Shown here: in pieces, positions 7,813 through 16,012 of the stretch
How positions within the stretch are numbered: the first letter of the stretch is position 1
How the letters are laid out: each line of letters begins with the position of its first letter
Source of the DNA: Oscillospiraceae bacterium
GTDB taxonomy: Bacteria; Bacillota; Clostridia; Saccharofermentanales; Saccharofermentanaceae
Assembly (NCBI GenBank): GCA_015069205.1
Contig: SVIZ01000005.1
Location: 129,701 to 193,700 of the forward strand
DNA: 64,000 bases
Direction of reading: 5' to 3'
Position numbers and translations under genes: made by a program
The notes under the pieces: model-generated
What the model saw: the letters and a program-made list of their open reading frames with translations, nothing else
What the model was told of the DNA's origin: nothing
Database searches by the model: none

Positions 7813-9009
7813 ATGGCTAAGATTCAGATGAAGACCCCGCTTGTTGAGATGGACGGGGATGAGATGACAAGAATAATCTGGAAGCAGATTAAGGACATCG
7901 TTATTTTGCCTTTCGTTGATCTGAAGACCGAATATTTCGATCTCGGACTCAAGCACAGAGACGAGACAGGTGACCAGGTCACGATCGATGCGGCTAACAG
8001 GACTAATGAGCTCGGCGTTGCAGTCAAGTGCGCTACGATCACACCTAATGCGCAGAGAATGACCGAGTACAACCTCCACACAATGTGGAAGAGCCCTAAC
8101 GGTACGATCAGAGCTATCCTTGACGGTACCGTATTCAGAGCACCTATCCTTGTTAATGGCATCAAGCCGTTCGTATCCTGCTGGGAAAAGCCTATTACTA
8201 TCGCAAGACATGCTTACGGCGATGTTTACAGAGATACGGAGTACCGTGTTGAGGGACCTGCAAGAGCAAATCTTGTTATCACATATCCTGATGGAAGAAC
8301 AGAGAGCCAGACGATCTTTGAGTTCACAGGCGACGGTATCGTAGAGGGACTCTACAATACAGACAAGTCCATTGAGGCTTTCGCCAGTTCTTGCTTCCAG
8401 TACGCTCTGGATACGAAGCAGGATCTCTGGTTTGCTACAAAGGACACTATTTCCAAGACTTATGACCACCGCTTCAAGGACATTTTCCAGGAAATGTATG
8501 ACAGAGACTACAAGGAAAAGTTCGAAGCAGCAGGAATCACATATTTCTATACGCTTATCGATGATGCTGTTGCAAGAGTTATGCGTTCTTCAGGCGGATT
8601 CGTATGGGCGCTCAAGAACTACGACGGCGACGTTATGAGTGACATGCTCGCATCTGCATGCGGTTCACTCGCAATGATGACTTCAGTTCTCGTTTCACCT
8701 AAGGGTGTTTACGAGTATGAGGCAGCTCACGGTACTGTTACACGTCATTATTACAGACACCTCAAGGGTGAGCAGACTTCCACAAACCCGATGGCTACGC
8801 TTTTCGCATGGTCCGGCGCGCTCCGCAAGAGAGCACAGCTCGACAAGCTTCCTGAACTCGAAGCATTTGCCGACAAGCTCGAAAAGGCTTCTATCCAGAC
8901 TATTGAAGAAGGCATCATCACGGGCGATCTCAACAGCCTCCTCGACAGGGAAGACAAGACGGTCGTAAATACTGAGGATTTCCTCAAGGCTATAGCTGCA
9001 AAGCTCTAA
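7813..9009 (+). CDS. icd: NADP-dependent isocitrate dehydrogenase, eukaryote-like homodimeric type
   Basis: It oxidises isocitrate to 2-oxoglutarate and CO2 with NADP+, feeding glutamate synthesis. The 398-residue sequence matches the subfamily shared with eukaryotic IDHs rather than the E. coli type: the N-terminus [15 protein letters not shown], substrate-binding [10 protein letters not shown] and [17 protein letters not shown], the dinucleotide region [11 protein letters not shown], and [11 protein letters not shown]. Nothing appears missing. No aconitase or citrate synthase gene is adjacent. It has its own promoter and may read into the SEC-C gene 25 bases downstream. Confidence 0.95.
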   Translation: MAKIQMKTPLVEMDGDEMTRIIWKQIKDIVILPFVDLKTEYFDLGLKHRDETGDQVTIDAANRTNELGVAVKCATITPNAQRMTEYNLHTMWKSPNGTIRAILDGTVFRAPILVNGIKPFVSCWEKPITIARHAYGDVYRDTEYRVEGPARANLVITYPDGRTESQTIFEFTGDGIVEGLYNTDKSIEAFASSCFQYALDTKQDLWFATKDTISKTYDHRFKDIFQEMYDRDYKEKFEAAGITYFYTLIDDAVARVMRSSGGFVWALKNYDGDVMSDMLASACGSLAMMTSVLVSPKGVYEYEAAHGTVTRHYYRHLKGEQTSTNPMATLFAWSGALRKRAQLDKLPELEAFADKLEKASIQTIEEGIITGDLNSLLDREDKTVVNTEDFLKAIAAKL

Positions 9010-9034
9010 TATTGATTTTGGAGGATTACAAAAA

Positions 9035-9559
9035 ATGAGTTATTACAAGACATGGATGGATAAGTCAGAGGACGCATCCAACAGACAGGAATACATCGAA
9101 TATATCAACCGCTACTATGCTCTCGAAAAGGTAGCATACGAGAAGATCCTTGGAGCTTATCCGAACAATGAGGAGTTCCTGAACGGCACAGCAGCAGAGC
9201 TTGCCAAAAAACTTGAATTCCCTAAGGATGCAATGGATGTTTTCGTAGGTTTTATCGACGGCATTAAGTCCAGCCTTACAAACGGCGATGACATTGATCT
9301 TGATGCAATTGACGACAATTATGAGCTCAAGCTCGTTATCGATTATGAGAAGCTTTACTTCAACATGCGTGATGCAAAGGCTGACTGGCTTTTTACCATC
9401 AAGGCTTGGAAGGACATTCTCACAGAAGAGCAGATTAATGCCATTACACGTGAATACCGTGAGGCTAATATGGCTCATTCCGACAAGATCGGACGTAATG
9501 ATCCGTGCCCTTGCGGTTCAGGCAAGAAGTATAAGAACTGCTGCGGTAAGAAGGGTTGA
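9035..9559 (+). CDS. SEC-C zinc-motif protein of unknown function
   Basis: This is a 174-residue acidic, helical protein whose only recognisable element is the C-terminal SEC-C motif ([18 protein letters not shown]), which binds zinc through three Cys and a further Cys or His. The same tail ends SecA at 24.8 kb, but the rest is unrelated. SEC-C tails commonly contact ribosomes or SecB-like partners; which applies here is unknown. The gene starts 25 bases after icd, with a GGAGG ribosome site. Confidence 0.8.
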   Translation: MSYYKTWMDKSEDASNRQEYIEYINRYYALEKVAYEKILGAYPNNEEFLNGTAAELAKKLEFPKDAMDVFVGFIDGIKSSLTNGDDIDLDAIDDNYELKLVIDYEKLYFNMRDAKADWLFTIKAWKDILTEEQINAITREYREANMAHSDKIGRNDPCPCGSGKKYKNCCGKKG

Positions 9560-9584
9560 TCCCTAACACGTCAGGAGACTATTC

Positions 9585-10466
9585 TTGAAAAAGCTTTTAA
9601 AGTCCAAATGGTTCATAGCACTTATCGTTTTGCTTGTGTTGGCGGCATTTGCTATATTGAGCATGCTTCCGGGAAGTCCTATAAAGAATCTTCTTAAGCC
9701 GGTACAGCTTATAACGACTCCTGCGCAGTCTCTGGTAAAGAGTGCCGGTGATACACTGACTGACTTCTGGTCAGCCATCACTGACGGTATTGCTATCAGA
9801 GAAGAGAACAAGGCTTTAAAAGAGCAGATCGCTGACTTAAGATACCAGCTTACCCAGAGTGAAGAGGCGGCTCTCCGTTACGAAGAGCTTAAAGATGCTC
9901 TTCATATCAAGGATACATTCAGCAACTACGTAATCTACGGTGCTTCTATCCTGTCCAGAGAATCTGACGAATGGTTCTCAACAATAAGACTCAATGCCGG
10001 TGCTGCAGACGGAATTGCTCTTTCAGAGGGTAATTCATATCCTGTGCTCGACGTTGAGATGAATCTTGTCGGACGTGTAATCGAGTCATCCGAGACCGAA
10101 TCCAGAGTTCTTCCGCTGCTCCATGAAGGCTTTGCTGTAGCAGGCAAGGTTAACGAAGTAAACGGTGTCACGTTTATGGTAGTAGGAGACGCTGAACTTA
10201 AGAGACAGGGTCTCTGCCTTGCTAAAGACATCGATCCTGATGTTCATCTTGAACCGGGAATGGAGATCGTTACTTCAGGAGACGGCGGTTTGTTCCCTGA
10301 AGGTATTCCGATAGGTGTTATCGAGTCAGTGGATTATTCAAATCCTTTGGAAGTTACAGCTACTATCAGGCCGTATTCACAGATCGGCAAGCTTGAAGAC
10401 GTATTCATCATGATCCCTTATGTCGAGGAGACAGAGGAGACTGATGTAACTGTACCCGTTGGTTGA
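9585..10466 (+). CDS. mreC: Rod-shape-determining protein MreC
   Basis: MreC is a bitopic membrane protein of the elongasome that links MreB filaments to PBP2 and controls lateral wall synthesis. The 293-residue protein has one N-terminal transmembrane helix (about residues 9-26), a coiled coil (about 65-100, ENKALKEQIADLRYQL) and the two-barrel extracytoplasmic domain with SGDGGLFPEGIPIG. The start is TTG at 9585, preceded by AGGAG. It heads the mreC-mreD-mrdA operon; mreB is not in the window. Confidence 0.93.
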   Translation: MKKLLKSKWFIALIVLLVLAAFAILSMLPGSPIKNLLKPVQLITTPAQSLVKSAGDTLTDFWSAITDGIAIREENKALKEQIADLRYQLTQSEEAALRYEELKDALHIKDTFSNYVIYGASILSRESDEWFSTIRLNAGAADGIALSEGNSYPVLDVEMNLVGRVIESSETESRVLPLLHEGFAVAGKVNEVNGVTFMVVGDAELKRQGLCLAKDIDPDVHLEPGMEIVTSGDGGLFPEGIPIGVIESVDYSNPLEVTATIRPYSQIGKLEDVFIMIPYVEETEETDVTVPVG

Positions 10467-10484
10467 TCTTTCAGGTGAATATCA

Positions 10485-11120
10485 ATGCGTATCGTTAGTG
10501 ACACTACAAATGCCAGGATCAGAAAGATAGTCGTTTATGCGGTCTATATCATTTTGCTGACTTCCTTGCAGGTATCGTTTCCGGAAGCGTTTACCGCTTT
10601 GGGACAGACTGCCGATATTACTTTTGTTTTCGTTGTTCTGGCAGGATACTTCAACGGTTTCTGGGACGGTGCGATAGTCGGATTTATCTGCGGAATGATA
10701 AGAGACGTTTTCTCACCGCCGGCTGTATTGGGACTTGACGGAGAAGTAAGAGTTACGGCATTTATCGGTGTTTTTACGCTCTTTTCGGCAGGCATCATCG
10801 GAGCTTCTTTTTTTACAAGAAGAATGAGAAGAAATATTCCTTTTTCGATCGTTGCGGTTATCTTTACAACGTTCTGTTATAAAGTTGGGGGATATCTCAT
10901 AATATTCGGATGGAGTTCTATGGCAGGAACATCATCTACCATCTATGAGCCTTTGACGGCTTTGGTCTATTCGTTCCTCCCGCAGCTCCTTTTGAATACT
11001 CTGGCAGCAATTCCGCTTATATTCTTTTTGAGATTTTTGGGTCCTGTATCCTTCAGAGGAAAGTCCAAGAAGGATCAGATCATTGAGAAACAGGGTGAAG
11101 GCACATGGCTGGGAATCTGA
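10485..11120 (+). CDS. mreD: Rod-shape-determining protein MreD
   Basis: MreD is a polytopic membrane component of the elongasome. The 211-residue protein has several hydrophobic helices and the family segment FNGFWDGAIVGFICGMIRDVF near the second and third helices. An insertion with Gly-Ser-Ser precedes the last helices. It lies 18 bases after mreC and overlaps mrdA by 16 bases, so translation is probably coupled. Confidence 0.88.
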   Translation: MRIVSDTTNARIRKIVVYAVYIILLTSLQVSFPEAFTALGQTADITFVFVVLAGYFNGFWDGAIVGFICGMIRDVFSPPAVLGLDGEVRVTAFIGVFTLFSAGIIGASFFTRRMRRNIPFSIVAVIFTTFCYKVGGYLIIFGWSSMAGTSSTIYEPLTALVYSFLPQLLLNTLAAIPLIFFLRFLGPVSFRGKSKKDQIIEKQGEGTWLGI

Positions 11121-13450
11121 TAGACGATTACGGTGCATTTGACCATAACGCGGAACGTGGCGGCAAAAATGATGCTGGCTCGCTCTTCAGGCGTATCATC
11201 CAGTTCCTGACCAACAGATATCTGGTTCTCGCCGTTATCTTCCTGGCATTCGGTGTTGCGATCCTTGTAATGACGATGAGACTTCAGTTCTCCAACTATC
11301 AGAACACGTTGTCACAGAGTTCATCGGGTGTTGTAAGACAGTATTCACAGCCGGCTCCGAGAGGCGACATATATGACAGCAGGGGAGTGCTCCTTGCTTC
11401 AAGTATCGAATATAACAGCATCATGATAGCGAATGCTTATCTTGATGATGCCCAGCTTAACGCGCTCTGCCTTGAGCTCAGCTATCTTTTCGATGAGTAT
11501 CACTGCATTGATGTTGCAGATCTCGACCAGTATTTCATACTGGATCCCAAGGCCAGATTCGTTAAGTCCGAAGACAAGATAAGGCTTTGGCAGACTGACT
11601 CCAATCTTTTTAATCTGAAGGACTATTCATCGGGCGTTATCGTTACGTTCTCTGATGATTACGTTAAGACCGATCCGAACGTTTTCTTCCTTTATCTGCG
11701 CCGGAAATTCAACATCGACAACAATTATACGATCGAAGAAGCGTACAGGATCATCAGGATAAGATATCAGATATTTACAGATAACTGGGCATTCATTAAG
11801 GGTACGCCTGTTAAGATCGCAACTGACGTTCCGGATGAGCTCATCAGGAAGATCGAAGAGCAGAATTACCATTACATGGGGCTTGTTGCGGGTAAGGAAT
11901 ATGTGAGGACCTATTCCTCGGAAGCCCTTTATTCCAGCCACGTTGTCGGTTACGTAGGTAAGATTTCCAGCGTTACGTATCAGGATCTTGCGCCATTCGG
12001 GTACACGAGTGACGACGTTGTAGGAAAATCCGGTATCGAGTCGCAGATGGAACGTTATCTGCACGGCAAGAGCGGTGTCACGCCTTACAGTATCTGGACG
12101 ATGAACGGTGAGGAAGGACTGTTTGTTCCCAACAGTTACGGCATTGAACCTGAAGAAGGCGCGACCGTACACCTTACAATAGATACGCATATCCAGGAAG
12201 TAGGAACCCAGGCTCTTAAGCAGTACATCCTTGAGCAGAGAGAGTACGACGAGGTAAACCAGACGGGTTATAAATCGGCGTCCGCCGGTGCTTTCGTTAT
12301 GATGAACGTCAACACGGGCGCAATCATCGCGATGGGTTCATACCCGAACTACGATCCGAATGACTTTATCCTTGCAAACTACGGCGACGAACAGGCCCAG
12401 GAACAGGTTAAGTACTATCTCGGTATCGATGAATATCAGGAAATCACTGCAGGAGACCTTCCTTTGTGGAATCGTGCGATCATGTCAATGTACGCTCCGG
12501 GTTCTACATTCAAGCCCTGTACGGCTTTGGCAGCTCTCGAAAACGGCGACATCACACCTGAAGAGAACACCATCAGGTGCCCCGGTCCGTTAGACGTTGA
12601 CGGATGGATCTTCAGATGTCTCGAGTATCCTGATAACGGCCACGGCGATCTTACGCTTGACGATGCGATGACCCAGTCCTGCAACATCTATTTCATGATC
12701 TTAGGCATCCAGACAGGTATCGACAACATTTCCGCGATGGCAAATAGATTTGGTCTGGGTGTTAAGTCAGGTGTCGACCTGCCGGGTGAGATCTCAGGCG
12801 TCATGTCATCAAGAGAGAATAAGAGACTTACAAGACAGTCCGTATACGATAAGACATGGTTCCCGTCCAATACGGCCCAGGCTTCGATCGGTCAGTTTGA
12901 TAACTGCTTTACGATTCTCCAGCTTTGCAGATATACATGCGGCATCGCTACAAATAAGCTCTGCACGCCTTATGTCGTAGACAGGGTAGTAGCAAGTGAC
13001 GGCTCGATACTCTATCAGGGTCAGACCGAGTCCGTTGATATCGGTATTTCAGAAGAAAGTATCGAAGCTGTAAGAGGAGCGATGAGATGCGTTGCTACGG
13101 GTACTTATTATCCTAACGGTCGTATCCGGTGGGAATCGAGTGCCGGTAACCAGTTTGATGACTTCCCTGTAGAGATGGTATGTAAGACCGGTACGGCAGA
13201 GACGGGATTCGAGGATACCCGTAAGGAGTATTCAAACGGCCTGTTCATCTGTTATGCGCCGAAGGAGAATCCTGAAGTAGCTTTGGCTCTCGTTGTTGAG
13301 AAGGGTAAATGGGGTTCGACATCAGTCGTCATCGCTAAAAAGATCATGGCTGCATACTTCAATGCGCAGTTCGATTCATCTGAGCCTTTGTATTCGCCAA
13401 ACCCCGTATTCGGCGACTATCTTCCTTATGTTGACGCTACTGCCGGTTGA
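11105..13450 (+). CDS. mrdA: Penicillin-binding protein 2 (elongasome transpeptidase)
   Basis: This class B PBP crosslinks peptidoglycan during cell elongation together with RodA and MreCD. The 781-residue protein has a transmembrane helix at about residues 39-58, a PBP dimerisation domain (PRGDIYDSRGVLLAS) and a C-terminal transpeptidase domain. Active-site motifs are intact: STFK (S467, K470), SCN (525-527) and KTGT (694-697). The dimerisation region carries a longer insert (about residues 110-240) than E. coli PBP2, common in Clostridia. The start overlaps mreD and follows GAAGG. A 100-base gap with a new promoter follows. Confidence 0.93.
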   Translation: MAGNLIDDYGAFDHNAERGGKNDAGSLFRRIIQFLTNRYLVLAVIFLAFGVAILVMTMRLQFSNYQNTLSQSSSGVVRQYSQPAPRGDIYDSRGVLLASSIEYNSIMIANAYLDDAQLNALCLELSYLFDEYHCIDVADLDQYFILDPKARFVKSEDKIRLWQTDSNLFNLKDYSSGVIVTFSDDYVKTDPNVFFLYLRRKFNIDNNYTIEEAYRIIRIRYQIFTDNWAFIKGTPVKIATDVPDELIRKIEEQNYHYMGLVAGKEYVRTYSSEALYSSHVVGYVGKISSVTYQDLAPFGYTSDDVVGKSGIESQMERYLHGKSGVTPYSIWTMNGEEGLFVPNSYGIEPEEGATVHLTIDTHIQEVGTQALKQYILEQREYDEVNQTGYKSASAGAFVMMNVNTGAIIAMGSYPNYDPNDFILANYGDEQAQEQVKYYLGIDEYQEITAGDLPLWNRAIMSMYAPGSTFKPCTALAALENGDITPEENTIRCPGPLDVDGWIFRCLEYPDNGHGDLTLDDAMTQSCNIYFMILGIQTGIDNISAMANRFGLGVKSGVDLPGEISGVMSSRENKRLTRQSVYDKTWFPSNTAQASIGQFDNCFTILQLCRYTCGIATNKLCTPYVVDRVVASDGSILYQGQTESVDIGISEESIEAVRGAMRCVATGTYYPNGRIRWESSAGNQFDDFPVEMVCKTGTAETGFEDTRKEYSNGLFICYAPKENPEVALALVVEKGKWGSTSVVIAKKIMAAYFNAQFDSSEPLYSPNPVFGDYLPYVDATAG

Positions 13451-13489
13451 TAATTTGTGAATTTATTGTTTATTTCTAACAAAGACTAG

Positions 13490-13518
13490 TTGCTTGAATA
13501 AACATTTTACTGTACAAT
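13490..13518 (+). promoter_or_regulatory. Promoter for the methylglyoxal-synthase-like gene pair
   Basis: TTGCTT (13490-13495) and TACAAT (13513-13518) are separated by 17 bases. They are followed by a short leader with GGGAG ahead of the ATG at 13550. Confidence 0.5.
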
Positions 13519-13549
13519 CTGTTTATTAGTTTTTAATGGGAGATTTCGG

Positions 13550-13942
13550 ATGAAGATCGTTTTGATGGCTGACAACAGAAAGACTGAATTATTGGTCAAT
13601 TTCTGCATTGCATACAAGCCTTTGCTTGAGAAACATCAGCTTATCTCAGTTTACAATACTGCCAAGCTCCTTAAATCAGCTGCAGATCTTGATGTGTCCG
13701 GTCTTTCCGTTGACTATTCCAGCGGTTTTGAACAGCTTGCTTCCAGAGCAGAATACAACGGCATCGACTGTGTCATCTATTTGAGAGACGGACGCCAGGT
13801 AGGTGAGTCCAATCCTTTTGAACTCCTGGATGTTTGCGATCAGAATACGATCCCCTATGCTACCAATATAGCTTCAGCGGAGATCCTCATTACTGCTGTC
13901 GACAGCGGTGCGCTCGACTATCGCGAATGGAACGCAGGCTGA
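13550..13942 (+). CDS. Methylglyoxal-synthase-fold protein, probably not catalytic
   Basis: The 130-residue protein aligns along its whole length with methylglyoxal synthase (phosphate loss from dihydroxyacetone phosphate): IVLMADNRK, PLLEKHQLISVYNTAKLL and IPYATNIASAEILI match the family. The active-site positions do not. The GGDQQ motif that carries the catalytic Asp (Asp71 in E. coli) is SGFEQ here, and the positions of His98 and Asp101 appear as S87 and F90; only the Asp91 equivalent (D80) is retained. It may therefore bind a phosphorylated ligand or act as a regulator. The stop overlaps the start of the hydrolase gene by 16 bases. The alignment was made by eye. Confidence 0.7.
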   Translation: MKIVLMADNRKTELLVNFCIAYKPLLEKHQLISVYNTAKLLKSAADLDVSGLSVDYSSGFEQLASRAEYNGIDCVIYLRDGRQVGESNPFELLDVCDQNTIPYATNIASAEILITAVDSGALDYREWNAG

Positions 13943-14586
13943 TAACTGTCCCTTACGGACCTCTCAAATCCAACATGTACGTAATCACCGGCCCGTCCGG
14001 TGTTTTTATCGTTGATACTTCCGTTTCTCCGGAGAGAACTGAAGAATACTGCAAACTTCCCGGTCTTTCCAAAGGTGAATGTAAAGTTAAGGGCTTTCTT
14101 CTGACTCACGGTCATTACGATCATATAAAGTTCATTAGCGAATGGATGGATCTTTATCCCGATGCCCAGGTGTTCTTCAGCAGCAAAGACGCGGAACTTT
14201 TGGGCAACGCTTATATGAATTGTTCATATATGGACGGTCAGCAGATCACTTACGATTTCAAATATGAGAACATGTCCGGTCTTGACGGCATGTACATTTA
14301 CAAGGATGACAATATTAAGATCAAGGTTTTCGAGACGCCCGGACACACGATGGGAAGCGTTTGCTATCTCTTTGAACAGATGAGCGGAGATGTTCTCTTT
14401 ACCGGAGATACCGTTTTCCGCGGTTCGATCGGACGTACTGACATGCCCGGCGGATCGATGAAGCTGATGACAGAAACCTTAAAGCGCGTCAGTGCTTTTG
14501 ATCCCGGTCTCATAATCTATCCGGGACACGGTCCGGGTTCGACGGTCGAAGACGAGGCAAAATACAATCCGTTCTTTGATTTATAA
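13927..14586 (+). CDS. Metallo-beta-lactamase-fold hydrolase, glyoxalase II-like
   Basis: This is a 219-residue cytosolic hydrolase with a dinuclear metal centre. It shows THGHYDH (HxHxDH), the PGHTMGS histidine, FTGDTVF and the final PGHGPGS. The spacing resembles the glyoxalase II/YcbL group, so a thioester such as a lactoyl-thiol is a plausible substrate, but this is not proven. The frame is open from 13834 and inside the previous gene; I chose the ATG at 13927 because homology begins right after it and the 16-base overlap suggests coupling. Pairing with a methylglyoxal-synthase-fold gene hints at aldehyde or three-carbon metabolism. Confidence 0.85.
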   Translation: MERRLITVPYGPLKSNMYVITGPSGVFIVDTSVSPERTEEYCKLPGLSKGECKVKGFLLTHGHYDHIKFISEWMDLYPDAQVFFSSKDAELLGNAYMNCSYMDGQQITYDFKYENMSGLDGMYIYKDDNIKIKVFETPGHTMGSVCYLFEQMSGDVLFTGDTVFRGSIGRTDMPGGSMKLMTETLKRVSAFDPGLIIYPGHGPGSTVEDEAKYNPFFDL

Positions 14587-14594
14587 GGGGTTGC

Positions 14595-14624
14595 TTGACT
14601 TTTCTAAGGATGTATATGTAGAAT
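14595..14624 (+). promoter_or_regulatory. Promoter for the T-box/pheST transcript
   Basis: TTGACT (14595-14600) and TAGAAT (14619-14624) are 18 bases apart, directly upstream of the T-box leader. Confidence 0.6.
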
Positions 14625-14665
14625 AAGCACACGCAATGAAGGTGCGTAAGTAGTCTTATTGTTGA

Positions 14666-14911
14666 CCGGAACAGAGAGTTGTGTCTTGGGCTGAAAGCAC
14701 GATCCGAAGGGCATAAAGATGAATTTCAACACCGGAGCGTTCCGGCGAAAACGGCTTTAAGGCTGATTAAGCGGATGCATGGCGCGGCATCACAGCGCAT
14801 AAACAAGAGCGGGTTACTATAGTGGTTTCCCGAACATGGGTGGTACCGCGAAGGTGCAAGATTAATGCGAATTCGTCCCGTGGCAATTGATAATTGCCGC
14901 GGGCTTTTTAT
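14666..14911 (+). promoter_or_regulatory. T-box riboswitch, phenylalanine-specific
   Basis: The leader RNA senses uncharged tRNA-Phe and switches between termination and readthrough into pheST. Stem I closes with CCGGAAC (14666-14672) and GTTCCGG (14739-14745). It contains AGAGAG on the 5' side, GGGCTGAAAGC further in, and a probable UUC specifier codon at 14725-14727 near the base. The conserved T-box sequence GGGTGGTACCGCG is at 14838-14850 and its UGG can pair with the tRNA end. The terminator hairpin follows at 14877-14911. The specifier was placed by position and agrees with the downstream genes. Confidence 0.93.
14877..14911 (+). terminator. Conditional terminator of the Phe T-box
   Basis: CCCGTGGCAATT and AATTGCCGCGGG form a long hairpin with a GAT loop, followed by CTTTTTATTT. 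It competes with the antiterminator that includes the T-box sequence. Confidence 0.85.
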
Positions 14912-14948
14912 TTGGAAAAGCAAAGGCGGAAAGAATAAGGAGGAAAAC

Positions 14949-15992
14949 ATGGCTGAACTTAGTGAATTAAGCGCAAAGTTATCAGAGATCAAAGCAAAGA
15001 TCGAATCAGACCTTACCGAGATCAAGAGTTCCAAGGGCGTTTTCGAGTATAGAAAGAGTGTCATGGATTCAAAGGAAGGTAAGATCGGATCTCTCATGAA
15101 GGAGATGGGTAAGATCCCGAAGGAACTCAAGGCCGACTACGGTAAGATGGTCAATGAGATCCGTAACTGGGCAACAGAGAAGTTCGATGCCCTCGATGCA
15201 CAGTTCAAGGAATCTGAGCAGAAGGCAAGATATGAATCAGAGACTATCGATGTTACTCTACCTTCAAAGAAACTCAAGAAGGGTTATCTCCATCCCAATA
15301 CACAGGTAAGAAACCAGATCGTGGACATCTTCGGTTCCATGGGTTTCTCAGTATATGAGGGTAATGAGATCGAGACAGATCACTATAACTTCACGGCTCT
15401 TAACATCCCTAAGGACCATCCTTCACGTGACATGCAGGATACATTCTATTTAAGCCCTGAGTTCCTTTTGAGAACACAGACTTCTGCAGGCCAGGTTCAC
15501 GTAATGGAGTCACAGCAGCCGCCTATAAAGATCATCTCACCCGGTAAGGTTTTCAGATCTGACGACGATGCTACACACTCACCGATGTTCTCCCAGATGG
15601 AAGGACTCGTTGTAGATGAAGGCATAACACTCTGCGACCTTCAGGGAATGCTCGACGTATTCGTTAAGAAGATCTTCGGTGAAGAGACAAGAACACGCTT
15701 GAGACCTTCTTATTTCCCGTTCACAGAGCCTTCAGTTGAGGTTGACGTTTCCTGCTTCCAGTGCGGCGGCAAGGGGTGCAAGCTCTGTAAGGGAACAGGC
15801 TGGATCGAAGTTCTCGGTGCTGGCGTAGTAAACAAGAAGGTTCTTGAAGGCTGCGGAATCGACAGCGACAAATACAGCGGTCTGGCTTTCGGTATCGGAA
15901 TCGATCGTATTGCTATGCTCAAGTACGGCATCAACAACATCAAGCTCCTGTTTGAGTCTGATCTCCGCGTACTTGAACAGATCGATGACTAA
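14949..15992 (+). CDS. pheS: Phenylalanyl-tRNA synthetase alpha chain
   Basis: PheS carries the class II catalytic core that charges tRNA-Phe as part of an alpha2-beta2 enzyme. The 347-residue protein has the N-terminal coiled coil, motif 1 region ([20 protein letters not shown]), motif 2 ([20 protein letters not shown]) and motif 3 ([14 protein letters not shown]). The stretch [17 protein letters not shown] is the usual bacterial insert. The open frame extends upstream to 14865 inside the T-box terminator, so I use the ATG at 14949 behind AAGGAGG. Expression is controlled by the T-box. Confidence 0.96.
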   Translation: MAELSELSAKLSEIKAKIESDLTEIKSSKGVFEYRKSVMDSKEGKIGSLMKEMGKIPKELKADYGKMVNEIRNWATEKFDALDAQFKESEQKARYESETIDVTLPSKKLKKGYLHPNTQVRNQIVDIFGSMGFSVYEGNEIETDHYNFTALNIPKDHPSRDMQDTFYLSPEFLLRTQTSAGQVHVMESQQPPIKIISPGKVFRSDDDATHSPMFSQMEGLVVDEGITLCDLQGMLDVFVKKIFGEETRTRLRPSYFPFTEPSVEVDVSCFQCGGKGCKLCKGTGWIEVLGAGVVNKKVLEGCGIDSDKYSGLAFGIGIDRIAMLKYGINNIKLLFESDLRVLEQIDD

Positions 15993-16012
15993 GGTTAAAG
16001 GAGGCAAGAACA

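Noticed and set aside
13834..13926. Upstream start of the metallo-beta-lactamase-fold gene
   Set aside because: These codons lie within the previous gene and match no family; homology begins at the ATG 13927.
14865..14948. Longer N-terminus for pheS
   Set aside because: It would begin inside the T-box terminator region; the ATG at 14949 has AAGGAGG and family-typical start.
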